From NCBI GenBank assembly GCA_963802205.1, contig CAWDHW010000014.1, positions 92,756-156,755 of the forward strand: DNA of 64,000 bases, in the 5' to 3' direction. Under the pieces are notes generated by a model. It was not told where the DNA came from. It did no database searches and saw nothing but the letters and a program-made list of their open reading frames with translations. Numbering within the stretch: position 1 is the first letter of the stretch; every line of letters begins with the position of its first letter. The DNA is from DYRB01 sp963802205. GTDB taxonomy: Bacteria > Pseudomonadota > Gammaproteobacteria > Chromatiales > Chromatiaceae. Shown here one piece after another: positions 27,798-35,693 of this stretch. A program made the position numbers and the translations under genes.

Positions 27798-28277
27798 TCA
27801 GTGACTGGCGGGTAGCCCGGCGCTGCCCTCGCGTTGGTCCATATAGGTCAGGACCTCGTCGATCTTGGGTGCCTTGTCCGGGGCCAGACGCCGTGCCTCG
27901 CCGAGGGCGGCGCGGGCGAGGGCGTAGTCGGCGCTGTGGAGGTAGGCCAGCGCCATGCCGATGAAGGCGTCCGCATTGTTGGGGTCGGCCGCCAGGGCGC
28001 TGCGGAAATCCGTGATAGCGGCGCTGTATTCCTGTTTGACCAGGCGCGCACCGCCGAGACGGGTGTAGGCCTGGGACGACTTGGGATCGGCGGCAACCGC
28101 CTGGCTCAGCGTGGCGATGGCCTCGTCCACCTTGCCCTCCGCAAGCTGTGCCTCGCCGGTGGCGATCAGGGCTTTGGTGTCGGGGGTTGCCTGGGGCTGG
28201 TCGGCCGCGGTGGCCAACAGTGGCAGACATAGGGCTGCCGCAAGTAGGGCGGTCAGGATGCGAGGACGGGCTGGCAC
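27798..28277 (-). CDS. Exported TPR protein
   Basis: 159-aa protein starting at GTG 28277 behind AGGAG. The signal peptide ends near LLATAADQ (residue 25). About three tetratricopeptide repeats follow: LIATGEAQLAEGKVDEAIATL, then AYTRLGGARLVKQEYSAAI and AFIGMALAYLHSADYALARAAL. It presumably acts as a periplasmic scaffold or assembly factor. It lies between the octaheme cytochrome and fccA on the same strand, so a role with these electron-transfer proteins is plausible but unproven. Confidence 0.88.
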   Translation of the reverse strand: MPARPRILTALLAAALCLPLLATAADQPQATPDTKALIATGEAQLAEGKVDEAIATLSQAVAADPKSSQAYTRLGGARLVKQEYSAAITDFRSALAADPNNADAFIGMALAYLHSADYALARAALGEARRLAPDKAPKIDEVLTYMDQREGSAGLPASH

Positions 28278-28297
28278 AGAGAACTCCTGCGATTAGC

Positions 28298-28319
28298 AGG
28301 TCGGGCTAAAGCCCGACCT
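28298..28319. repeat. Palindrome AGGTCGGGC-TAAA-GCCCGACCT
   Basis: A perfect 9-bp inverted repeat with a 4-nt loop, 20 bases upstream of the TPR gene start. Similar palindromes are commonly scattered between genes in gammaproteobacteria, so this may be a dispersed REP-like element that also acts as an RNA hairpin. Confidence 0.55.
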
Positions 28320-28326
28320 ACAGACG

Positions 28327-28365
28327 GAAATGAAAAGACCCCCGCGGGCGGGCCCGCGGGGGTCT
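28327..28365 (-). terminator. Rho-independent terminator after the octaheme gene
   Basis: AGACCCCCGCGGG (28336-28348) pairs perfectly with its complement at 28353-28365. On the minus strand the stem is followed by TTTTCATTT. It begins 15 bases past the octaheme cytochrome stop, so most transcripts may end here, with the TPR-fccAB genes expressed by read-through or their own promoter. Confidence 0.8.
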
Positions 28366-28380
28366 GGCTGCGGACTCGGG

Positions 28381-29886
28381 TTACTTCAGGGCACCCTTGC
28401 CGTAGCGGTCCTCAAAGCCCTTCTGGACCTTCTCCAGGGCCTCCTTGCTCAGGCCGTTGAAGTACCAGTCATGCCCCTCGATGGGCTTGAAGTGCTTCTC
28501 CAGCATGGCGGTGGCGAACTGCTCGTTGCCGTCCTTCTTGTGCGCGACCTCTTTCAGCTCCGGGATCCACTCGAAGTAGGTGTTCTTGGCCACGTCGTAG
28601 ATGCCGTGCCACCAGGTGTAGTCCGGGCCGTTCATGGAGGCGCCATGGCGGGCACGACGGCCCTCGTGGTGCCAGATCTCCCACCAGATCCACTCGATCT
28701 TCTCGTCGAAGGGGGCGGGGGTGATGTAACCCTTCTCCTTGAGCTCACCCATGATGGCGGCGATGGGCTTGGCGAACTTCTCGTTGTAGAGATCGACCAC
28801 GGCGTCGAACTGCATGTAGTGACCCTCGACCACGGAGGTGGCGTGGCAGCCGTAGCAGATGTTCTCCATCTTGCTGCGACGATCCTTCCAGGTCAGGACC
28901 TCGACGACCTTGGACCCCTTGGCCTCGGCGCCGATGGCGGGGATCTCCTTGCCCTCGGGGACGTCGAACTCCTCACCGTTCTCCAACTTGACCAGGTTGA
29001 TCTTGGTGGAGATGGGCGGACGGAGCGTCCAGGAGATGCGCTCGCCGACGTTGTGGGTCTTCTTCTCGTCGCCGCCAGCGCTCATGTGGCAGGAGGCGCA
29101 GGTGGGCGCAGCGGAGTAGTCCACACCGGCGACCCACTTGTCAGAGTCGAGGTTCATCTCATCCATCTTGGCGCGGTAGATGATGCCGTGCTTGGACTCG
29201 TTATAGATCTCCTGCTGCGGATGGTCGGGTCCGACGTGGCACTTGCCGCAGGTATCCGGGGTGCGGGCCTGGGCGCGGGAGAAGCGGTGACGACCGTGGC
29301 AGGCGGTGCAGGAACCGTTGGAGCCGTCCGGGTTGATGCGGCCGATGCCGGTGTTGGGCCAGGTCCCCGGGGTCGGGCGACCCTTGTTCTTGCCCTCGGC
29401 GATGAACTCGAGCTTGGTGCCATGGCACTGCTTGCAGCCGGCGTTCACGGCTGCGGGGCCGCCGATGACCTCACCCATGAGGTTGTCGAGCGAGGCGAGG
29501 ATATTGCCCGCGTGGGCGTGGTGGGACCCCTCCATCTCTTGGTACTCGGTCTCGTGACACTTGGAGCAGTCCTTGGGGGTGACCACGATGGAGATCAGGG
29601 CGTCCTCGTGCATGAAGGCATCGACGTCGCCCTCTTTGGCCTCATGGCAGTCCAGGCAGTTGACCCCGTTTTGGCCGTGCTGGCTGTGGTTCCACTCCCA
29701 GTAGAGCCCTGGGTTCTCGGTCATGTGGCAGTCCACGCACTCCTGGCCCTTGGCCTTGCCCCAGTCCTCCCCCATCTTGCCCGCCGGGCGGGCGGCGGAG
29801 GCGGGCCCGGCCTGAACGACCAGGAACAGGCCGGCCAACGCGCCGGCGAGCAGCGTCGTCAACCGTACTCGGCTGGTTTGTCTCAT
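28381..29886 (-). CDS. Octaheme c-type cytochrome, hydroxylamine oxidoreductase (HAO) family
   Basis: Periplasmic multiheme enzyme. From ATG 29886 (GGAG upstream) it is 501 aa with a signal peptide ending near PASAA (residue 32). It has eight CxxCH sites, at residues 50, 77, 107, 151, 193, 213, 263 and 344. All eight have His as fifth residue, which argues against octaheme nitrite or tetrathionate reductases with a CxxCK heme. The C-terminal block HHEGRRARHGASMNGPDY, then WWHGIY, fits the HAO family. Tyr423 or Tyr430 could be the heme-crosslinking tyrosine, but only an alignment can tell. Members oxidise hydroxylamine or, without the crosslink, reduce nitrite. No NrfH-type partner is adjacent. 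Confidence 0.88.
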   Translation of the reverse strand: MRQTSRVRLTTLLAGALAGLFLVVQAGPASAARPAGKMGEDWGKAKGQECVDCHMTENPGLYWEWNHSQHGQNGVNCLDCHEAKEGDVDAFMHEDALISIVVTPKDCSKCHETEYQEMEGSHHAHAGNILASLDNLMGEVIGGPAAVNAGCKQCHGTKLEFIAEGKNKGRPTPGTWPNTGIGRINPDGSNGSCTACHGRHRFSRAQARTPDTCGKCHVGPDHPQQEIYNESKHGIIYRAKMDEMNLDSDKWVAGVDYSAAPTCASCHMSAGGDEKKTHNVGERISWTLRPPISTKINLVKLENGEEFDVPEGKEIPAIGAEAKGSKVVEVLTWKDRRSKMENICYGCHATSVVEGHYMQFDAVVDLYNEKFAKPIAAIMGELKEKGYITPAPFDEKIEWIWWEIWHHEGRRARHGASMNGPDYTWWHGIYDVAKNTYFEWIPELKEVAHKKDGNEQFATAMLEKHFKPIEGHDWYFNGLSKEALEKVQKGFEDRYGKGALK

Positions 29887-30059
29887 TGCATTCTCCTCTG
29901 TGTTGTCAGTGACAGGCGGGCCTCGCGTACTCCAGGGTGCGGGAGGCTCATGGCGGTAACGCCGCAGTCGGTGCGAGGGGTCTGGACCCGGTTGACGGGC
30001 AGACCCCCTGGCGCGCACCCTCGCGGCGGGTAAACTGCCCGTCCCGGCCCCGACCGACC

Positions 30060-30113
30060 TTGATGCCGCTCAAGGAATGGCCCCTGCCGATACCTGTGAT
30101 TGATACCCGTCAA
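30060..30113 (-). promoter_or_regulatory. Two tandem FNR/DNR-type boxes upstream of the octaheme gene
   Basis: TTGAT-GCCG-CTCAA (30060-30073) and TTGAT-ACCC-GTCAA (30100-30113) each match nine of ten defined bases of TTGAT-N4-ATCAA. Their centres are 40 bp apart, about four helical turns. On the minus strand, 22 nt past the nearer box, CAGTTT (30037-30032) has the key A and T of a -10 element, the class II FNR arrangement. The translation start is about 150 bases further. Confidence 0.6.
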
Positions 30114-30263
30114 TGACTGGGGAGGAACGGAATCCGGCGGTTGCGGAAAACACCGGCCCGATCAGGGGAACCCAGAGGGGATGATCATGGTCTTTAGCCG
30201 CGTTCTGGGGAGGGACCCAGGGTCGTTTGGCCGCGTAGGGATCCGAGGGCTCTGGACTGCGGT

Positions 30264-30336
30264 GAAGAAATCCCCCGGCCCCCTTTGATAAGGGGCGAGA
30301 CTGAGGGGAATCGTGCCTAATTCAGAAGGTTAGCGT
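30264..30336. repeat. Dispersed GAAGAAATCCCCC repeat, solo copy
   Basis: Similar over about 73 bp to 37762-37835: GAAGAAATCCCCC, a CCCCTTTGA-x-AAGGGG hairpin, then ATTCAG-x-AGGTT-x-GCGT. It lies in the 558-nt non-coding region 29887-30444, which otherwise holds the FNR-type boxes and the leader of the ABC operon; I see no gene there. Confidence 0.6.
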
Positions 30337-30444
30337 GGTGACCACCGGTAGTGCGGATATAGGCAGACCCTGGGCGCATGGCGGGGGCCCTCGATCCGGT
30401 CCACACCAACAAACAACAACCGTCAGGAAAACAACGAGGTACCC

Positions 30445-31389
30445 ATGATCGAGGTAAAGGGACTGTCACGCAGTTACGGCGACCTGTGCGCCGTGGACGC
30501 CGTCTCCTTCGAGATCGGCCGCGGTGAGATCGTCGGGCTGCTCGGCCACAACGGGGCCGGCAAGACCACGATCATGAAGATGCTCACCGGCTTCCTTGAG
30601 CCGGATGGCGGGACCATCCGCATCGCCGGTCTGGACATCGCCACCCAGCGCCGCGCTGTGCAGGGGCGCATCGGCTATCTACCGGAGAATTGCCCGCTGT
30701 ACCCGGAGATGACCGTCATCGACTACCTGGACTACCAGGCCGAACTCCACGGCGTCGCTCCCCTGGACAGCCCCGCGGCCATCCGCCGCGCCCTGGAGCG
30801 CACGGACCTGGTGCCCAAGGCGACGGCCCAAATAGCGACCCTGTCGCGCGGCTATCGCCAGCGCGTGGGCGTGGCCCAGGCGATCCTCCATGATCCGGAC
30901 ATCCTCATCCTCGACGAGCCCACCAACGGACTCGACCCGTCCCAGATCCAGCACATGCGCGACCTGATCCGGGAGCTGGCTGTGCACGCCACTGTCATTG
31001 TCTCCACCCACATCCTGCAGGAGGTCGAAGCCGTCTGTGACCGGGTCCTGATCCTGCGTTCGGGGCGACTGGCCCTGGATACCACCCTGGCCAAGCTGCG
31101 CCGCGACGGCCGGCTTCTGGTGACCCTGGATCGGCCCCCGGCGGCGGCTGGCCCCCTGCTCGCCGGGCTCGCCGGGGTCCAGGGCTGGAGCCTCATCGAC
31201 GCCAGCGGCCCGCGCCAACGCTACGCCCTGGAGACCACCGATGCCGATGCCGCCGCCCCCTTGGTGGCCAGGGCCGTGGCGGAGGCCGGCTGGCCCCTGT
31301 TCGCCCTGCACGGGGAGGGACACGATCTTGAGGCCCTGTTCCGCGAGGTCAATGCCGGAACCAGTGCCCAGGAGGCCGGTCATGTCTGA
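30445..31389 (+). CDS. GldA-like ABC transporter ATP-binding protein
   Basis: ATPase of an ABC-2 type complex resembling gliding-motility GldA. The 314 aa contain Walker A GHNGAGKTT near residues 33-41 and a Q-loop region ending YLPENCPLYPEM. The signature is LSRGYRQRVG, the Walker B LILDEPTNGLDP, and the H-loop His is in STHIL. The C-terminal domain of about 90 residues is typical of this subgroup. It overlaps the following GldF-GldG fusion by 8 bases. Such systems occur in many non-gliding bacteria, and the substrate is unknown. Confidence 0.92.
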   Translation: MIEVKGLSRSYGDLCAVDAVSFEIGRGEIVGLLGHNGAGKTTIMKMLTGFLEPDGGTIRIAGLDIATQRRAVQGRIGYLPENCPLYPEMTVIDYLDYQAELHGVAPLDSPAAIRRALERTDLVPKATAQIATLSRGYRQRVGVAQAILHDPDILILDEPTNGLDPSQIQHMRDLIRELAVHATVIVSTHILQEVEAVCDRVLILRSGRLALDTTLAKLRRDGRLLVTLDRPPAAAGPLLAGLAGVQGWSLIDASGPRQRYALETTDADAAAPLVARAVAEAGWPLFALHGEGHDLEALFREVNAGTSAQEAGHV

Positions 31390-34318
31390 GACCCTGCATA
31401 TCGCTCGCAAGGAACTGGCCGCCTTCTTCGGCTCCCCGGTGGCCTATCTCTTCATCGGTGCCTTCCTGGCGGCGACCCTGTTCACCTTCTTCTGGGGCGA
31501 GACCTTCTTCGCCCGCAACATCGCCGACTTAAGGCCCTTGTTCGACTGGATGCCGGTCCTGCTGGGCTTCCTGGTGGCGGCACTGACCATGCGCCTGTGG
31601 AGCGAGGAGCGTCGCGCCGGGACCCTGGAGACCCTGCTGACGGTACCGGTCTCCCCCCTGACCCTGGTGCTCGGCAAGTTCCTCGCCGCCCTGGCCCTGG
31701 TGGCGGTGGCCCTGGCCCTGACCCTGCCGCTGCCCATCACCGTGGCCCTGCTCGGCCCCCTGGACTGGGGCCCGGTGCTCGGGGCCTATCTGGCGACTCT
31801 GCTGCTGGCGGCGTCCTATGTGGCCATCGGGCTCTTCGTCTCCGGGCGGACCGACAACCCCATCGTGGCCCTCATCGGTACTGCCCTGGTGTGTGGGGTC
31901 TTCTACCTGATCGGCTCCCCGGTGGTCAGTGGGTTATTCGGTAACCGCGGCGGCGAGATCCTGCAACTCCTCGGCAGCGGGGCGCGCTTCGAGTCCATCG
32001 CCCGCGGCGTCATCGACCTGCGCGACCTGTATTTCTATGTCAGCGTGACCGGTGTCTTCCTGGCACTGAATGTCTACAGCCTGGAACGTCTGCGCTGGGC
32101 CGAGAAGGCGACCGGCGCCACCGCCGGTGCCCATCGCCGTTGGGGTGCGGTGGTCGGGCTCCTGGTGGCCAACCTGCTCGCGGCCAACCTCTGGCTCCAC
32201 CAGGCCGGGGGTCCCCGCCTGGACCTGACACAGGGGCGCGCCTACTCCATCTCGCTGGCGACCCGGAACTACCTGGGCCAGATCGAGGAGCCACTCCTGA
32301 TCCGCGGCTACTTCAGCGCCCAGACCCATCCCTTGCTGGCCCCGCTGGTCCCGCAACTGCGCGACCTCCTGCGGGAGTACGAGGTGGCCGGGGGCGGCCG
32401 GGTGCGGGTGGAGATCATCGACCCCCAGGAACACCCGGACCTGGAGCGCGAGGCCGGCGAACGTTTCGGCATACGCCCTGTGGCCTTCGAGACCGCGAGC
32501 AAGTACCAGGCCGGAGTGGTCAATTCCTACTTCGACGTTTTGGTCCAGTACGGCGACCGATTCGAGCGCCTGGGCTTCCGCGACCTCATCGAGGTCAAGG
32601 GCGGCGGCGAGGGTGACCTCAGCGTGCGCCTGCGCAACCCCGAGTACGACCTGACTCGAACCATCAAGAAGGTCCTCTACGGCTACCGCGCCGGGGGCGA
32701 CCTCTTCGCCGGGCTGACCAAGCCCGTCACCCTGCATGCCTATATCTCCGACCCCTCCGCCCTGCCGCCCCCCCTGCCGGGGCTGGTGGATGACCTCAAG
32801 GCGGTACTCGACGAGCTTGCCGCCGGTTCCAAGGGGCGCTTCACCTCCGACATCCGCGACCCCGAGGCCAAAGACGGTGCCCTGGGCCGCGAGCTGACGG
32901 AGCGCTTCGGCTTCCAGCCCCTGGTGTTGGAGTTGCTGGACCCCAGGTCCTTCTGGTTCTATCTCGTGCTGGAGTCCGGTGGACAGGCGATCCCGGTCCC
33001 CCTGCCGGAGGAGACCAGCCGCACCGGGATTCGCCGTGCCCTGGAGGCAGGCATACGCCGCCTGGCCCCAGGCTATCTTAAGACCCTGGCCATCTATACC
33101 CCTCCCGGGGGCGGCGGCATGCCTGGACTCGATCTGGACATGGGGGCCAGCGGCGGCTTCCAGGCCCTTCAGGCGACGCTCGGCGAGTCGGTGGCGCTGC
33201 GCCAAACGGATCTGGCCAAGGGTCGGGTCCCAGCGGATGCCGACCTGCTCCTGGTGGTGCAACCGGAGTCCTTCAACGAGCGCCAGGTCTTCGCGATCGA
33301 CCAGTTCCTGATGCAGGGTGGCACCGTCATCCTGGCCGCCTCCCCCTACCATGTGGATCTGGGCGGGACCGCCATCTCCGCCAGGGCCCAACCCACGGGG
33401 CTGGAGGACTGGCTCAGGCATCAGGGAATGGAGTTGACGCCGACCCTGGTCCTGGACTCGCAGAACAGCCCCTTCCCCATCCCGGTACCGCGCAACCTGG
33501 GGGGTTACACGGTGGAGGAGATCCAGATGCTGGATTACCCCTACTTCCCGGACCTGCGTGGGGAGGGCTTGGGTCAGTCCCCGGGGATCGCTTCGGGCCT
33601 CGGCCAACTCACACTCACCTGGGCCTCGCCGATTTCCCTGGACGCGGGCAAGCACCAGGGGCGCACCTTGACCGAGCTGCTGAAGTCATCCCCCGGGGCC
33701 TGGACCGACGCCTCCCCCGAGATCCAGCCCGACTTCTCCCGCGGCCCCCTGGGCTTTGCCGTCGGCCGTGACCGCGGGCCCAAGACCCTTGGGGTGGCGG
33801 TGGAGGGGCGCTTCGACTCCTTCTTTGCCGGGCGGCCGTCGCCGCTGTTGACGGCGAATCAGGACGAGCACGAGCACGAGGACGACGAAGACGAGGAATC
33901 CGCCGACGCGCCGGCGGGGCCGTCGAAGCCAGCCGCCGAGCCCGGGGTGGTGCCCGGGGTGGTGGAGAGCTCACCCGCCTCCGCACGGGTCATGCTCATC
34001 GGCTCGGCGAGCTTCCTCACCGATGCCGCCCTGGGGCTCGCCACCCAGGCGACCCAGAGCGTCTACACCAAACCCCTGGAGTTGATCCAGAACGCGGTGG
34101 AGTGGTCCCTGGAGGATCGCGGCCTTCTGGCCCTGCGCGGGCGCGGCCAGTACAGCCGCCTGCTCATGCCCCTGGGGTCCAACGAACGTCTGTTCTGGGA
34201 GGGCCTCAACTATGCCCTCGCCCTGGCCGGCCTGGCCCTGGTCTATCTGCTCCACCGCCAGGCCCGGGCGCGGCGCCGGGCTTTCTACGATACGGTCCTG
34301 ACCGCGGAGAGGTCCTGA
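31382..34318 (+). CDS. Fused ABC permease (GldF-like) and GldG-like auxiliary protein
   Basis: 978-aa membrane protein from ATG 31382. Residues 1-240 are an ABC-2 permease with six hydrophobic helices (SPVAYLFIGAFLAATLFTFF; RRAGTLETLLTVPVS). Residues 260-960 match the GldG-like ABC_transp_aux domain (LDLTQGRAYSISLATRNYL; VQPESFNERQVFAIDQFLMQGG), ending in a transmembrane helix near YALALAGLALVYLL. An acidic and His-rich insert (DEHEHEDDEDEESAD) lies near residues 828-842. The second locus at 53217-55369 encodes the same two parts separately, supporting a genuine fusion here. Confidence 0.9.
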   Translation: MSETLHIARKELAAFFGSPVAYLFIGAFLAATLFTFFWGETFFARNIADLRPLFDWMPVLLGFLVAALTMRLWSEERRAGTLETLLTVPVSPLTLVLGKFLAALALVAVALALTLPLPITVALLGPLDWGPVLGAYLATLLLAASYVAIGLFVSGRTDNPIVALIGTALVCGVFYLIGSPVVSGLFGNRGGEILQLLGSGARFESIARGVIDLRDLYFYVSVTGVFLALNVYSLERLRWAEKATGATAGAHRRWGAVVGLLVANLLAANLWLHQAGGPRLDLTQGRAYSISLATRNYLGQIEEPLLIRGYFSAQTHPLLAPLVPQLRDLLREYEVAGGGRVRVEIIDPQEHPDLEREAGERFGIRPVAFETASKYQAGVVNSYFDVLVQYGDRFERLGFRDLIEVKGGGEGDLSVRLRNPEYDLTRTIKKVLYGYRAGGDLFAGLTKPVTLHAYISDPSALPPPLPGLVDDLKAVLDELAAGSKGRFTSDIRDPEAKDGALGRELTERFGFQPLVLELLDPRSFWFYLVLESGGQAIPVPLPEETSRTGIRRALEAGIRRLAPGYLKTLAIYTPPGGGGMPGLDLDMGASGGFQALQATLGESVALRQTDLAKGRVPADADLLLVVQPESFNERQVFAIDQFLMQGGTVILAASPYHVDLGGTAISARAQPTGLEDWLRHQGMELTPTLVLDSQNSPFPIPVPRNLGGYTVEEIQMLDYPYFPDLRGEGLGQSPGIASGLGQLTLTWASPISLDAGKHQGRTLTELLKSSPGAWTDASPEIQPDFSRGPLGFAVGRDRGPKTLGVAVEGRFDSFFAGRPSPLLTANQDEHEHEDDEDEESADAPAGPSKPAAEPGVVPGVVESSPASARVMLIGSASFLTDAALGLATQATQSVYTKPLELIQNAVEWSLEDRGLLALRGRGQYSRLLMPLGSNERLFWEGLNYALALAGLALVYLLHRQARARRRAFYDTVLTAERS

Positions 34319-34322
34319 CACG

Positions 34323-35397
34323 ATGCACGCCACCCTATCCGAGAACACCAACCGGACTCGCAACCAGCCCCGAGGCCCAGCCCTGGTCCTGGTGCTCGCC
34401 GCCCTGCTGGCGGTCCAGATCGGTCTGGCCCTGTGGCTCCAGGCCCGTGGGACCCAGTCCGCCCCGGCTCGGCACGACGCGGCCCTGCTCACCTTTACCC
34501 CTGCCGAGGTTAATCGGGTCAAGATCGAGCGCGCCGGCGCTGAGACGGTCTCCCTGGAGCGGGTCGAGGGTGGCTGGCGCATCGCCAGCCTGGATGGCTT
34601 CCCAGCGGCCGCCGGGCGGGTGGATGCACTGCTCGACCGCCTGGTGGGCCTCAAGCGCGGCCTGCCGGTGGCCACCAGCGGCGAGGCCCAGGCCCGCTTC
34701 AAGGTCGCCGACACGGACCCCGGACGGGTCACCCTGGGCATGGGCGACCAGGACCTGGCCGTCCTGCACTTGGGCGAGGCGGCGGGACTGCGTCGCCAGT
34801 ATGCCCGCCCCGCGGGCGACAAGGCCGTCTACGAGGTCGAGCTGACCCCTGCGGACCTTCCGGCCAAGGCCGAGGATTGGGCAGATCGGGCCCTGCTCCG
34901 GCGCGACGAGCGGTGATGTGCTGCGCTTGGAGATCCCGGGTCTCACCCTTGAGCGTGGCGAGGATGGCTGGCGCCTGGCGGATCAGGCCCCCGGCGAGGT
35001 CCTGGACCAGACGGCGGCGGAGGAATTGGTGCGTCGGCTGCGGGACCTGAGCTTTATCAGCGTCCTGGGCCGGGAGGCCAAGCCCGAGTATGGCCAGGAC
35101 GCGCCCCTACTGGAGGCCCGACTTGGGCTCGCCTCTGGGGGCACCGCGAGTTACCGGCTGTCGCGCCAGGCGCAGGCGCCAGGGGCGGGGCAGGGGACCG
35201 GTGGCATTGTCCTCAAGGTCTCGGACCAGCCCTGGTACCTCAGCGTTGCCGACTGGGCCGTGGAACCCTTGCTCAAGGCGACCCGGGCGGGGCTGCTGGC
35301 CCACTCCCAACCCCAGGCCGCACCCCAGGGGTCGGCCGCGGCCATGCCGGAAGCCAGCCCGGACCCGGGCACCCCGCTGCCGACGCCGGGGCAGTAG
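34323..35397 (+). pseudogene. DUF4340 protein, split by a frameshift
   Basis: Third component of the Gld-like locus. The first segment (34323-34916, 197 aa) has a membrane anchor near residues 20-42 and one DUF4340 module (FTPAEVNRVKIERAG, then WRIASLDGFPA). It stops after LLRRDER. The continuation is one base out of phase from about 34911: DVLRLEIPGLTLERGEDGWRL and onward to the stop at 35397. Removing one base near 34911 joins both halves into a protein of about 357 aa, comparable to the intact paralogue at 55422. A sequencing indel is a likely cause. Confidence 0.82.
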
Positions 35398-35693
35398 CCC
35401 CCTCTGAGGGGCCGATGGGCATCAGCGGCCCAGGGCCTGGGCATGGGTGCGAAGCCTGCCCTGGACCTTGGCGGCGAGCTCACCGGCGATCGTGTCTCCG
35501 TGAGAGACCGTTCTTTGTCGCGGAGTTTATCGGTTAAGGTACGGCACGGGGTTGTCCGGATCAGGGGGCCGAATTCCCACTAGATGCGTGGTAGAATTTG
35601 CCCTCGCAATCAGGCCAAAGCGTTCCTGATTGCCCTGCCACACAGTGCCAGAGCCGGCAATTGGACATCACTGAAAGCACCATCGAGCGTCAT

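Noticed and set aside
27781..27800. GTTCGAATC resembling a tRNA T-loop
   Set aside because: No cloverleaf stems around it; it overlaps the end of the TPR gene.
28381..29886. Octaheme nitrite reductase (ONR) or tetrathionate reductase (OTR)
   Set aside because: Those families have one catalytic CxxCK heme; all eight sites here end in His, and the C-terminal block fits HAO.
28330..30033. 567-codon open frame antisense to the octaheme cytochrome
   Set aside because: The minus strand has eight CxxCH sites, a signal peptide and a ribosome site; the plus frame has none.
34918..35397. Separate second gene after the first DUF4340 segment
   Set aside because: Its sequence continues the DUF4340 fold of the preceding frame, and no ribosome site precedes the GTG.
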